DNA of 64,000 nucleotides, from assembly GCF_000004195.4 (NCBI RefSeq), contig NC_030678.2, positions 85,906,904 through 85,970,903 of the forward strand, read 5' to 3'. The stretch comes from Xenopus tropicalis (Eukaryota; Chordata; Amphibia; Anura; Pipidae). The position numbers and the translations under genes were made by a program. Numbering within the stretch: the stretch's first letter is position 1; every line of letters begins with the position of its first letter. Positions 32,466 to 43,382 of this stretch are shown one piece after another. The notes beneath the pieces are model-generated. The model saw only the letters and a list, made by a program, of their open reading frames with translations, made no database searches and was not told the origin of the DNA.

Positions 32466-34580
32466 TAAGGCAATACATTTTATTATCTGAGACTTACCAA
32501 GATTGTATTTATAGCAGAAAATGCTGTAGCCTCCCTGGATTTTCTTATGTAAATTATCATGATTAATTTCTGTACAAATTGGCTTGCCTTCTTTTCTGAA
32601 GTAAATAATATTGGTCTTTTTTATCTCTCTTATCTTACTTCAATATTGATAATATTACAAGATGGTAAAATGCTGATGAGATGGCAACATTATGTGAAAA
32701 TACAATTGGTTAATCTAGCTTGGAGATAATGGCAGCATTAATTCTACAGTCACTACTGTGGATCCATGATCAATCATTGTAGTACCAAGGCCATTTAAAA
32801 AATACTTTTTAGCCAATTCCTGTGTCCCAAAACAGTTTTGTGCCCTAATGCACTTATATAAGCTGCACCAGTAGTAGCTCTGTTTCTAAAGATTTTTAAA
32901 TGCAGCGCCTTATTTGAATGATATTTTATGATTGTATATCAGTGCAATTGGAGAGAGTATATCCCAAGCACTGAGCCATTAAATGGTAACTTTGTAATGC
33001 CTTTTTAGAAGCAAAAATATTTGGCACTCGTTGTCTGCTTCTAAAATTAAGGTTTTGGGTGTGGAGCCCTTCTTTAGGTACTCTTCAAAACATTGCATCC
33101 TGATACAATAAAGTTGTTGAGGGTCATCCTCACTTGTCCTAGTGCTGCTGGGCTGGACTTTCTTTATTTAGTTTTTGAGCATAGTAATAATATACTAAGG
33201 GGCAGCACTTATATTAAAATTCAGGGGCTCTGGACTCTCCCTATTGTATTGGATGGTTCTGGATGTCTACATGCGATTTAGAAAAGGAGAGATATGATGT
33301 TTAAGCCATAAGGTAACTACTATTACAGCTGTTTTTAATCCATAGTTTTGGTGTCCTGCTCATTTTTAAATTCACCTAGTATGGGAGATTTTTATTTCTT
33401 CATGCTTTCTTTAGCAACATTTAGGAACATGTTTGCAATGAATTTACCTATTTTCAGCACAACATACATATTTTCCATGTATTTGTATTAGCCTCCTTTG
33501 TTTTATTTAATTATGAAAATACTGTATAACACAGCTAATTTTTCACTTAGCAAAAAAAACATGCTATCCATATACACAGCAGTAATAATTTAGACCAGCC
33601 ACTATATTACAGATTACTTAATCATCCACGGGAATAAAAAGACAGCCCCCCTGCAAATAGTCTTGGCCACCTGCTGGTTAAAACAAGGTAACAAGGAGCT
33701 TAAAACAAGTGAGAACATTAAAAAAAAAGTATTTTATCCATTTCCTTTCTTTGCACATGAATTTGCATTTTGTACAGAGCGGCCAATTTCTTTGCCTGAA
33801 TTCCGCTTCCTTTCTTTCTTTTCCTCATTCACACCAAGCTAAAAATAAAACATACTGTGCAATCAGCAAATAAATTATGCTCAGATTCAAACATAATTTC
33901 TAAACAGAAGAGAAAAGTGTTATTGTAAAAGAAAATGTCGCAGTAGCTTTATTGTTACAGAGGTTTTGCATTTTATGCAAACCATATTTGATATGTGACA
34001 TTAATGTTCATTTTTATAGGACTACTAATTATAGGCAGCTCCATGCACATTAATTATTTAAACATATATGCATAGAGAGGGCAATAAGTCTCATAAGTCT
34101 CTTCATCGTTGTTGTATTTTTTCTACTTCCCTTTTTCCAAAATGCAGTTTCACTTAGTTAACTATATAACATATAGAACCACATAGAACCACATATAGAA
34201 CCACAGAGCCACAATTCAGAATCACTGTATTTGTACAGCAAATACAGATATTTGCAAATTCTTTATATATTAGTTGTATATATATCTAGTACTTTTATAC
34301 TCTTTCAGCTCTTTCAACTGTAACAATAACCAATAGCTTTTGATTGAAATAGATAAAAAATAACTATATGGAGATAGGGCAACAATTTGACCAACGTTAT
34401 CACTTAGGGCCACCGGTATATTACTTCTAACTATAGGCAGTAGTACAGAACAAATTAAATCAAGAAAGTCAGTCTCTTTGGGGGGAAACAGAAATCTGCC
34501 TCAATTCCAACTTAACGAAGGAAAGAAAGACAATTTACAGACACTTTTATGAATTTGTCTTCAAAACAACATAAAAATGG
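32466..34580. other. No gene recognised
   Basis: AT-rich spacer. 33700-33900 and 32620-32760 have the even, non-repetitive texture of possible conserved noncoding sequence, which only cross-species alignment could show. A short degenerate repeat of CATATAGAACCA occurs at 34165-34205. Confidence 0.45.
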
Positions 34581-34588
34581 CACAAAAA

Positions 34589-34838
34589 TAGTGATGAATT
34601 TTTTCCAGCAGGCATGGATTTTGCAGCGAAATTCTGCATTTCGACTTAGAAAAATTGTTTCACAAAACCTTCGCAAAATGTTAGCATGAAGAATTCACAG
34701 TTGTGTCAAAAAAAGCGTCGTCACGGCGAGAAAAGAGACCCAAAGAAAACCCTAGTCTAGCATGTCAAAAAAGTTTGACATGTTTCACAAATTTTTAGCT
34801 CATTTTTTGGTGAAATGGAATAGATTCCCTCATCACTA
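34589..34838. mobile_element. hAT-type MITE with 8-base target duplication
   Basis: Starts TAGTGATGA and ends TCATCACTA, with CACAAAAA directly on both sides (34581-34588 and 34839-34846). The terminal inverted repeat and the exact 8-base duplication fit hAT elements. Interior motifs (GTTTCACAAAACC, GCGTCGTCACGG, ATGGAATAGATTC) match the other TAGTGATGAGCGAAT copies in the window. Confidence 0.85.
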
Positions 34839-35347
34839 CACAAAAATTACATTTTAACCCTTTAAGTGACACAGAATATAGAATCTACATTCTGTGAATA
34901 AAAGTACCTAAGATTCACAGAATGACAGAAAGTAGATTCTACTTCTACTTTTAAAGGAGAAGGAAAGACTAATAAAGAGTTAATCTTAAGCTGCAGGCAT
35001 ACCTCCAGTTGTCTCAATAGTGCCCTTAAGTCTCCCCATATTTCTCCAGTTCAGATGACCAGAAGCGAAACAGGAAGAAAAAACGCTGAGCTGTGTAAAG
35101 AAAGTTCCATAATGCCTCACTCCTGCACCGACACCGAGACCAAGTGTATATGCTCAGTTTGTAAGACTATAGGGTTGATTCACTAAAGGTCGATAAGCGG
35201 TATCGCATGCTTTTTTGCATTAAGATAGAAGAAAAAAAAGTGTGATTCGCTAAAGTATTATCGCATGCATTAAGTTGCATATCGCGTGCATTAAATAGTG
35301 TGCAACCGAATGCATTAATTGCGTTAATTCTCGCTCAGAAACACTTA

Positions 35348-35675
35348 GGGGCACATTTACTAATCTACGAACGGGCCGAAAGCGTCCGAATGCGTTTTTT
35401 CGTAATGATCGGTATTACGACTTTATCGTATATTTTGCGCAACTTTTTCGTCGCCGTCACGAAAAAATTGGATTGGTCTTTCCACCGTTTACAATTGTTC
35501 AATACGAAAAAATTGCGACGGCGACGAAAAAGTCACGCATAATACGATAAAGTCGTGACGGTGACAAAAATATTGAGCAAAATATGAAAAAAAAGTGACG
35601 GCGACAAAAAAGTCGCAAAATTTTCGTTTCCAATCCGATTTTTTGCCATTCGGGATTCGTAAGTAAATGTGCCCC
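35348..35675. mobile_element. GGGGCACATTTACTAA MITE at the third nesting level
   Basis: Ends GGGGCACATTTACTAATCTA and the complement of CTTACGAATCCC-type sequence closing in AAATGTGCCCC, flanked by TTA on both sides (35345-35347 and 35676-35678). Mirror-image arms carry CGACGGCGACGAAAAAGT motifs. Confidence 0.85.
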
Positions 35676-35967
35676 TTAGACGTGCTAAATATCGCATTAG
35701 TCTGTGCGAAAATTAACACCTACTTGGGGCAGGCGGTAAATAGAAAAGTACAGTTCATGAGCTTTTGGCAACACAATATGGACTTTGCAGTGTGATTTAT
35801 TCAAGTATGTGTTGGCCCTAGAGTGATGTATCCTCCAGTTTGCAGGGAAATGATTATTTTCAGAACAGTAGTTTTCCGAAAGTAAAGGCGTGTATGGCTA
35901 ATATGGCGTGCATTTTTTCGCACGCGGCGACAATTTGTGCGTGCTGCATTAATTAGCGTGCGTTGCG

Positions 35968-36836
35968 TCAAATACCGAACGAAAACAGTCTTCGCGACTT
36001 AAATAAAGCAAACTATAATATAAACGCGAACTATCTACTGAATGGTAGTGTGTTGGGGGTTTCCTTAATGGAGAAGGATCTAGGGGTTTTTGTAGATAAC
36101 AAGTTGTCTAATTCCAGGCAGTGTCATTCTGTGGCTACTACAGCAAATAAAGTGCTGTCTTGTATAAAAAAGGGCATTGACTCAAGGGATGAGAACATAT
36201 TTTTGCCGCTTTATAGGTCCCTGGTAAGGCCTCACCTTGAGTATGCAGTGCAGTTTTGGGCTCCAGTCCTTAAGAAGGATATTAATGAGCTGGAGAGAGT
36301 GCAGAGATGTGCATCTAAACTGGTAAAGGGGATGGAAGATTTAAGCTATGAGGTTAGACTGTCGAGGTTGGGGTTGTTTTCTCTGGAAAAGAGGCGCTTG
36401 CGAGGGGACATGATTACTCTGTACAAGTACATTAGAGGGGATTATAGACAGATGGGGGATGTTCTTTTTTCCCATAAAAACAATCAGCGCACCAGAGGTC
36501 ACCCCTATAGATTAGAGGAACAGAGCTTCCATTTGAAGCAGCGTAGGTGGTTTTTCACGGTGAGGGCAGTGAGGTTATGGAATGCCCTTCCTAGTGATGT
36601 GGTAATGGCAGACTCTGTTAATGCCTTTAAGAGGGGCCTGGATGAGTTTTTGAACAAGCAGAATATCCAGAGCTATTGTGATACTAATATCTACAGTTAG
36701 TATTACTGGTTGTATATATATAGTTTATGTATGTGAGTGTATAGATTGGTTAGTATAGGTTGTGTGCTGGGTTTACTCGGATGGGTTGAACTTGATGGAC
36801 AATGGTCTTTTTTCAACCCTATGTAACTATGTAACA
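35968..36836 (+). mobile_element. 5'-truncated CR1/L2-type LINE at the third nesting level
   Basis: Contains the C-terminal end of a LINE ORF2 and a 3' region ending GGGTTGAACTTGATGGACAA, then TTTTTTCAACCC and the terminal repeat ATGTAACTATGTAAC. This is the standard 3' layout of these LINEs. Tails of the same type occur at 56010-56120. A possible GCGTC duplication at the two edges is too short to rely on. Confidence 0.85.
35990..36700 (+). pseudogene. LINE reverse transcriptase, C-terminal part
   Basis: An open frame of about 240 codons ending at a TAG at 36698-36700. It covers the region after the RT catalytic core: EKDLGVFVDNKLSNSRQC, LPLYRSLVRPHLEYAVQFW (the thumb-like LVRPHLEY block), LERVQRCASKLVKGME, LGLFSLEKRRLRGDMITLYK and WNALPSDVV. 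These blocks are conserved in CR1/L2/jockey-group LINEs. The endonuclease and the YxDD catalytic motif are missing because of 5' truncation. The frame is intact over its length, which suggests a moderately recent insertion. The usual start codon is absent; the frame just enters from flanking DNA. Confidence 0.88.
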
Positions 36837-37879
36837 GCATCGCGTCTAAATTATCCTGTGAATTTCGTGCCTTAAGACGCGAAAAATAAGACGCAATAAA
36901 ATTTTTAACGCATGCTTTAAATAGCGCTCGTTTTAACGCACCTTAGTGAATCAACCCTTATGAGTCAGCTTCCTGCTGAGTGAGTTATTAGCATTCTTGA
37001 GGGAAGGGGGAGCAGGAGAGTGGAGAGAGCTGAGAGCGAGCTGCGTGTCTCTGGAACATGAATTACAGACACAACAAATCTTTTGACAGAGAAGTCAGTT
37101 CAGCGTTTCTGTGAGTGCTTATGGCTGTATTTACATAGACCTTTCTGATAAAGCTTAATTAGTTTTTACCTTTTCTTCTCCTTTAAAGCTGCTTCTTCAC
37201 TTCCTGCTTATTCCCCAGCCCCTAGACAACTAGCAGAGATGGGGAACCAGTGACCCCTGGGGTGTAATCGTGCAGGGGCCCCTTTGCAATAGCAGAGACA
37301 TTCAAAGTACATGCCTACTCTTGCCTGCACTTTCTGAACCCAGCACCAAACACTCACCAGATCCTTCCTGCAAATGCCTTCCTCTTCATCCCCTGAACTT
37401 TCCTTCCTCCTCCTCTCCCAGTTATTACTCTAATACACATTCCCATAAACACTTCCACACACATACATTTTTAGGGGATCTGGGGGGCTTTTACACATTC
37501 ACAGAATTCACGCATACTTGCACACATGCACAATTTGGCAAGTGTACACACACTTACACAATTTTGTGTCTGTTTTCTGTTGTGGGGTTTTTTTGCCCGA
37601 AAAATTTGTAAATAGCGTATTCATTAATTGCACTGTGCAATACCTTTTGGTATGTTATTTTTTAGCCATTTTCTTTTATTTTCAGTACTGCATTGCTGTT
37701 GTTGGTTCATTTCTGTCCATAAAACTTATTGTCTAAACTAAAATATTCAAACTGTTATTCTGACTGCTTATAACACTAGACGGAAAAAAAATATTTTAGT
37801 GGTTTTATTGGATTTTAGTGTTTTTATTGCATTTCACACTGTTCTTTGTTATTTGTTTGTGTCCATGGACATTTTATCT

Positions 37880-38930
37880 GCTATGTATCCATTTGTGTAC
37901 ACCAAATACATTGATAAATCTATGCATATTAGGCATCAAACTGTTTAGTAGACCCTATTTAGGATATTTTATGTTGGTACAGTACATTAAGAAATCCTGA
38001 CATATAATGGGGTAAAATACAAGGTTTGTAACAATTTTCAAACATTTAGCAGAGCTTTGTAGTTTGCAGTAGAAAGATGTATTTACCCATTTTTGTTTTG
38101 TCAGAATGTCTACTTTCGGAAAATAGTACTTTCTAGGCATTTTGTACTGTTAGGGGGTCTTAGAATACACATACCGGTAGCTTATATTACAGCAGCCAGA
38201 GTGTCAGACATGCGCATTCATATGCACTATTTTCATTTGGGTGCCTCTGTATGCCACATAACATTAAGCCACACAGCATTAAGCTGTTCCGTAGGCCCAT
38301 GGCATTCACATATAGAATGTTTTATATTGGTAGGTTATGAAATGTGGGGTAAATTGCAAGCTTTGAGACAAACTTCAGAACAAAACATAAAAATCACTAC
38401 ATTTCGTCTAGCTTTGCTGTTTGGTGCTTTGCCATACAAAGACATATTTACCCATTTTACATTCAGCAGAATGTATATTTTCTGAAAATATGAAGTATTC
38501 TTGGGTCAACGTACTTATTTCCCACTTTTGCCACACCAGGCAGTGTATTTTTTGGTAGTAGAAAAATATGCCATGAAATTTGCACTAACTATCTTTTGGG
38601 GTCTTTAAATTCCAAATACTTTGGTGATCCTATGCACAATGGGCATCAAACTGTTCAGTGGACCCTTGGCTTTCATATGTAGAATGTTTTTTCTTGGTAC
38701 CTAATGCTATGTGGGAGATAAGGTGCTTGAAATTGGAAGGTTTGAGGCAATGTTTTTAAAATTTTCATACATTTTTATAGAAACTGCTAAGTTCAGAAAA
38801 GCATTGCCGTTTGGTACTTAGGAGTTGAAAGACATGGTTACCCATTTTGGATTTGGCTGAATGTAAACTTTTCAAAAATATATGGTTTCTTTGGGTAAAC
38901 CTAATGTTCCAGGATGTTTGGCTATGTCAC
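37880..38930 (+). repeat. Tandem ~350-base units (satellite, copy B)
   Basis: Units recur with GGCATCAAACTGTT followed by AGTAGACCC or AGTGGACCC at about 37934 and 38643. A diverged unit sits between them (TAGGCCCATGGCATTCAC at 38293). Each unit also has GTATTTACCCATTTT and ACTTTCGGAAAATA-like segments. It is the reverse complement of the satellite in copy A. Confidence 0.75.
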
Positions 38931-39262
38931 ATTTTGCTGTAATGCTTTGAAAATGTGATAATTTACTGCTGTTGATCTGTAGAAGTCTGAAATCTATAAA
39001 AGTCAGCCAATGCATATCTGGTATTGGCACATTCAAAATACATGAGGCTTTCTCAATCAGTTGAGTTTTTGTCCATAAAATAAAATATTTTTCTGGTATA
39101 CATACCTATATTATGAAATAACTCAGGTTCTCCTGACAAATATGATGTATAGTTTTCCTACCGAATCTAAACCCCCTAAAATGAGATAGCACAACATTTT
39201 TAAAAACATCTGGCATTGAGCATAACTGAAATGTGACATTCTGGTGGCACTTAAAGGGTTAA

Positions 39263-39618
39263 ACAAATTTTTTTTTTCTCCCAACATTTTAGAAATAGAG
39301 TAAAGCTTACTGTAACTCTTCCCCATGTGTGTTTTACATGAAATTGCCACTGATGCCATTCATTTATATATTTATATTTTTACTAAGGGTGTATCTCTAA
39401 AATGAGAAGTGGTTTATTGGGGGTGTGTCACCCAAAGTGGGAGTGGTCTAAAATAATTTCCGCAGCACAGGAAGCACACCACCATTTTTCCCTTTTCTCC
39501 AGATTTCTCAAGATTTCACTGAAAATCTGGTCACCTTAACCAGTGCCATTTAGCCCTATTACAATTTGAATAGCTACCCCCTTGGCTACAGCAGCTTTAT
39601 TTATATAAACTATCGTAT
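39263..39618. other. No gene recognised
   Basis: Spacer after copy B. I see no element ends or coding similarity. Confidence 0.45.
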
Positions 39619-39619
39619 A

Positions 39620-39690
39620 TCACATACTTAGGTAAACCTATGCACATTGAGCATCAATCAGAGGTCCTCTGGCATTCATATTACATGATG
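39620..39690 (+). repeat. Isolated satellite unit fragment
   Basis: CACATACTTAGGTAAACCTA, TGCACATTGAGCATCAATCA and GGCATTCATATTACATGATG match the satellite landmark, outside the right end of copy B. Confidence 0.6.
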
Positions 39691-39694
39691 AAAT

Positions 39695-39806
39695 ATATTT
39701 TACAAATTTTAAATATTTGTTTTAAATTAAGTCTATGAGAGATGGCTTTCCTGTAATTTGAAACTTTGTGGATACCAGGTTTCCAGATAATGCATCCTAT
39801 ACCTTC
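39695..39806 (-). mobile_element. Fragment of the TATACAG..TATGGGATC repeat
   Basis: GAGAGATGGCTTTCCTGTAA and GGATACCAGGTTTCCAGATA, closing in ATCCTATACC, match the minus-strand left end of the repeat at 55012-55339. Confidence 0.65.
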
Positions 39807-39809
39807 ATA

Positions 39810-40585
39810 TCACCACCTTTGTGAATTCCCCTGTTTATGTTCATTGAGTGTCTCCATACTCAATCAATATCACTTTAGGTCCTTTTATCACTAACCCACA
39901 TGTAGGCAATTGCATTGTGAGTATACAGATCTTTCTTTTTAAAGTCCTTGATGAGAGACAAGAATAGGAAGATGCATATGGCTGAGGTTTTCCTGAACAA
40001 AAGACACTGGAGAAAAAGGAGATGTGACATGTTTGTTCATACAACGGGCTATTTTTTGGTACAGTGAGTTATTTTTTGGTACTGCATATCCCAGATACTA
40101 ACATTTTATATACACTTCTAGAGATGTACTTACTTTACTTTATTACTTTTTACTGAGAAATGTGCCCCCCTAGTCTTCTACCCTTAGCTAGGTTAAAAGG
40201 TTTTAATACCATAAGTGTTACTAAGCCTAAGACCTTTATTTTGGCAGAGGTCAACTTTAAACTGTGAGAGAAGACCAAACTAAGTGGAACATGAACTAAG
40301 ATGGTAATTTGATGACCATGATTTTAACTAACTCATCTCAGAATGAATCATATATATTAATATACAAGTAGACCACTACCTCCCTTTATATTACTGTCAC
40401 TTTAGAGACATTCAGCAGTGAGACTACAATGAGTGAGTTAGTGATGCTTGATAGTTTTATCAACCCTAATCCAGCTGACACCTCAGTAGCCTATCAACAA
40501 CATAGTGCTGCACAATAAAAGTTCAACTATTATTAGATCTCTTACAAACATATTTATTGCTGTTTAATTAATATGTTATCTTTAT
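39810..40585. other. No gene recognised
   Basis: AT-rich spacer without identifiable elements. Confidence 0.45.
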
Positions 40586-40587
40586 CT

Positions 40588-40992
40588 TTAAAGGTCCTCT
40601 TTTATTCATCAGTCTGCAATTTAAACCAGTACCTAGTTGCTCGGGTAAGTGGAAACCTAGCAACCAGATAGCTACTATTATTCAAAACTGGGGAGCTACA
40701 GAACAAAAAGGTAAATAACTCAACAAATGTCTATTATAGACATTTATGAAATAAGCAATTACATCCTTTGATATTTGCTTCATTTCCATCATATGTTTAT
40801 AAAATGGCCTTCATTTTCTGTTTTGTGTTGTATTTGAATTATTTGCCTTCTTCTTCTTCTGACTCATTCCAACTTTCAAATAGGGGTCATGGACCCCAGC
40901 CACCAAAAACCTTTTGTTATTGTTACTTTTTATTACTTACCCTCCTATTCATAATCTATTCATAATCTAATCTCTTATTCAAACCACTGCCA
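40588..40992. mobile_element. Abundant Xenopus-type interspersed repeat
   Basis: CAATTTAAACCAGTACCTAG, then CCTAGCAACCAGATAGCTAC, GGGGAGCTACAGAACAAAAA, CCAACTTTCAAATAGGGGTC and TTCAAACCACTGCC. I recognise these blocks as a common Xenopus repeat whose full form has TTAAAGG ends. TTAAAGG is present at 40588-40594, but the far end was not found. The family name is from memory. Confidence 0.55.
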
Positions 40993-41516
40993 TATTGTAT
41001 GCCATTCTCAAGATAAAGATATTAAGTAAATCTCATACATTCATTGTGTGTGGGAACTTGGAATGATAGCACAGTCATCTGAGATATTTCCAATGCAAAA
41101 AATTCCACAAATTAGACTATACCCTTTACTGTCACCCTGCACAATTGTACAGGATTATGCTTCTTTTAGTAAGTACTGATAACAAATTTTCATTGCATTG
41201 TGCAGTCATTTTACTAATGTGCCATAAATTCTACTTATTCCAAGTTCCTGCACACAATGAATGTGTGAGAATTTACCTAATACCTATAGCCTGAGAATGG
41301 GAATAAATTATCCTGTATTATGGATATGAGAAATTTACACTAAAATAATGAAATATAATGCATGCTTGCTCTCAGGAGTTACTGCTTATTGCCAGTATCA
41401 GAAGCATAATCAACCCAATTACTTGAAATAATAAGAAGTGTGTGATTGTCTGATTGTCTGAGTGTGGTTGGGCAAAAGAACTGGGCAGCGCTGGGAAAAC
41501 AGGGCTGGTAGCCTTG

Positions 41517-41650
41517 CCAGGAAATGATCTTTAATGCAAATGAAGTAAAAAAAAAAAACAAGTTGCGCGTAAAAAAATGTTGCCAGCGTAAAATTTGTTG
41601 CGCATAAAATTTGTGTCGCCATTTTGCAAATTTTCCGACTAAACAAAATG
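41517..41650. mobile_element. Degenerate hAT-type MITE fragment
   Basis: AAGTTGCGCGTAAAAAAATG, TTGCGCATAAAATTTGTGTC and GCCATTTTGCAAATTTTCCG resemble the interior of the TAGTGATGAGCGAAT family. No ends were found. Confidence 0.4.
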
Positions 41651-42930
41651 TCACTACCTAGCTCCCCTCATTTGCACCCTAGGCACATGCTCCTTCTGCC
41701 TAGCCCTAGTTTTATCCCTGACAGAGACTGTTTATCATTCACATCCGTCCCTCTCCCAGCTGGGTTTGCAATCTAACGTAAGGACATTTGTATATAAGCC
41801 CCAGTGTTTCTTTAAAAATCGTAAACTCTGTGTAGCGAATGCATAATTTTGTGTGTTTATTATTTCTGAAGAGTTATTGTTTTCACTATTTTCCTTTTTA
41901 ATTTTACAGCTGCTGAATTACATTTCTTTATCCTTGCTTATTTTGTAGTGTGAAAGCAGCTGGAAGCCTCTGAGAAAGATTATGTAGCCTGAACACATCC
42001 CTGAAGGGTATTTGGGGAAATAATCCTTCCTCTCCTGCTATGATGAAAATGCAGCTCTATTATGACTAAATGGCTCTCTGGGTGAGGTAAAGCAGAGAGT
42101 ACTAAATGCCCATTTGTCTGGCAGTGGCAAAGCTGTGTTGTGGGAAATGATGGATGTGGCCAGCATATTCTTATTAACTCATTCAAGTCACAAGTAGCCC
42201 AATAGGAACTCAAGAACTTGTCAGAAAAAAAAGCTTACAGCAGCTGTCACAGAGCAAATGCTCAGTAGTTTGATTGTACAAACTAGATTTTATATGGTCA
42301 AAGCTGGCCAGATTATAAAGAGAGCAAGGCTATTATGCATATACCTCACATTATTTTGTAAGGCACATTTATGAACACAGTGCAACATTAAACAAAACTG
42401 AATTCTAGCATAATTGTTGGTGCACTCTGCTTGCAAACAGTGCAGCAATATAGACCCAAATTAGCTTCTAATTTAGTAAATTCGAGCCACATTTGTTTGT
42501 GCCTGCCTTTGTGTTTGAATGGCATCACTTCTGGTATATGGCATTAATAATAACATTAGTGTCTTATTTAATTACCACAAGTCAGTTGCTGTTTATTGGC
42601 TCAAACCACTTAGGGAAACCTGGCTTTACTGGCACCCCCGAGCTAACAGTAATTCCAGGATTCCTTCTTGTCAATTTGTGAACTAGTAGAGTAAACTGAA
42701 GAGGCACATTGCAGCTCACTACAAGTTGCAAATGAGCATGTGTAGATGCAAGGAATTTTCTGAATAGCAACACTGTGCACTCGTATTTGCATCCAGACTG
42801 GCACTTTATACTGGCACTTACATTTAGAAAAGAAGAGTGTTCCTATGCTGTGAGGCAAGTTCTCCATGTAATAATATATTTGTGAATGATATGCTGGGGA
42901 GGTTTTGTAGGTGTCCCCTATCCAGCCCCC
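41651..42930. other. No gene recognised
   Basis: Spacer. No frame with similarity and no paired termini. Confidence 0.45.
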
Positions 42931-42933
42931 TAA

Positions 42934-43155
42934 CTCAAAGGACAAGTCAACCCAGAATATAAAAATTTGTAATGGTTTTTGAGTCATTTGTATATATAAC
43001 TGCTATTAAAAGCAGTGTTTGTCTTTTTCTATGCTCTGCCCTGGTGGCTCTGGCATTTGAAACAATGTAACACAAGCCAGCAGATTGGCAGACCTGTCTT
43101 GCTGGAGGAGGCTCGCTTTTGCAACATTTCTTAAAAGGAAATGCTGCTTTCAATA
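42934..43155. mobile_element. Probable T2-type repeat, one end
   Basis: CTCAAAGGACAAGTCAACCC is close to a TTAAAGGAC-type end, and the interior (GGTTTTTGAGTCATTTGTAT, CAGCAGATTGGCAGACCTGT) looks like a common Xenopus repeat. A TTAAAAGGAAATG stretch at 43132 could be the other side. The evidence is partial. Confidence 0.4.
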
Positions 43156-43163
43156 GCAATTAC

Positions 43164-43374
43164 TAGTGAAAAGCAAATTTTTTCTCAGCACAGTCTCAGC
43201 AAAAAAAAGCCGTGGGTGACAAACAAAAGCCGTGAACAACAAAAAAAAAGCAGCGGGCAACAAAAAAATAGCTGTGGGCAACAAAAAAGTCTTGCGAGAA
43301 ACGCATTTCACGGATTTTCCGCCATTTTGTGAATTTTTCAGCGAAGTGAAATGGGACAGATTTGCTATTCGCTA
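43164..43374. mobile_element. hAT-type MITE with 8-base target duplication
   Basis: Starts TAGTGAAAAGCAAAT and ends ATTTGCTATTCGCTA (complement TAGCGAATAGCAAAT). GCAATTAC lies directly outside both ends (43156-43163 and 43375-43382). The interior includes GCCGTGGGTGACAAAC and a three- to four-fold repeat of (G)GGCAACAAAAAA-like units at 43200-43290. Confidence 0.85.
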
Positions 43375-43382
43375 GCAATTAC

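Larger units (their letters stand above)
35171..36958. mobile_element. Harbinger-derived MITE inserted in the T2 element
   Basis: Left end AGGGTTGATTCACTAAAGG, right end CCTTAGTGAATCAACCCT, both flanked by TAT. Its own sequence is rich in GCATGC, TAACGC and CGCGTGCATTAA motifs like the MITE at 28758. It is interrupted by a MITE (35348-35675) and a LINE piece (35968-36836). Confidence 0.8.
34951..37186. mobile_element. T2-type element inserted in copy B
   Basis: Begins TTAAAGGAGAAGGAAAG and ends CCTTTTCTTCTCCTTTAA, with TTAA at both ends. Its own sequence occupies 34951-35170 and 36959-37186. The rest is a nested Harbinger-derived MITE. The left block AGAGTTAATCTTAAGCTGCA and the right block TGCTTATGGCTGTATTTACA match the copies at 11651, 14262 and 14794. 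Confidence 0.82.
34854..39262 (+). mobile_element. Satellite-bearing piggyBac-like element, copy B
   Basis: Left end TTAACCCTTTAAGTGACAC at 34854. The right end GTGGCACTTAAAGGGTTAA at 39244-39262 is its complement over 15 bases plus further matches. Both stop in TTAA, the piggyBac target. The element is split by a T2 insertion (34951-37186). Without it about 2.2 kb remains: a GC-rich stretch (37187-37450), CA-rich simple sequence (37455-37560), an AT-rich linker, tandem satellite units (37880-38930) and a unique right end. No transposase frame is present. Copy A (3360-5475) has the same order reversed. Confidence 0.75.

Noticed and set aside
35965..36846. GCGTC direct repeats as LINE target duplication
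   Set aside because: Five bases is too short to be distinguished from chance at these edges.
38093..38485. 130-codon open frame on plus
   Set aside because: It runs through the satellite units of copy B and has no protein similarity.
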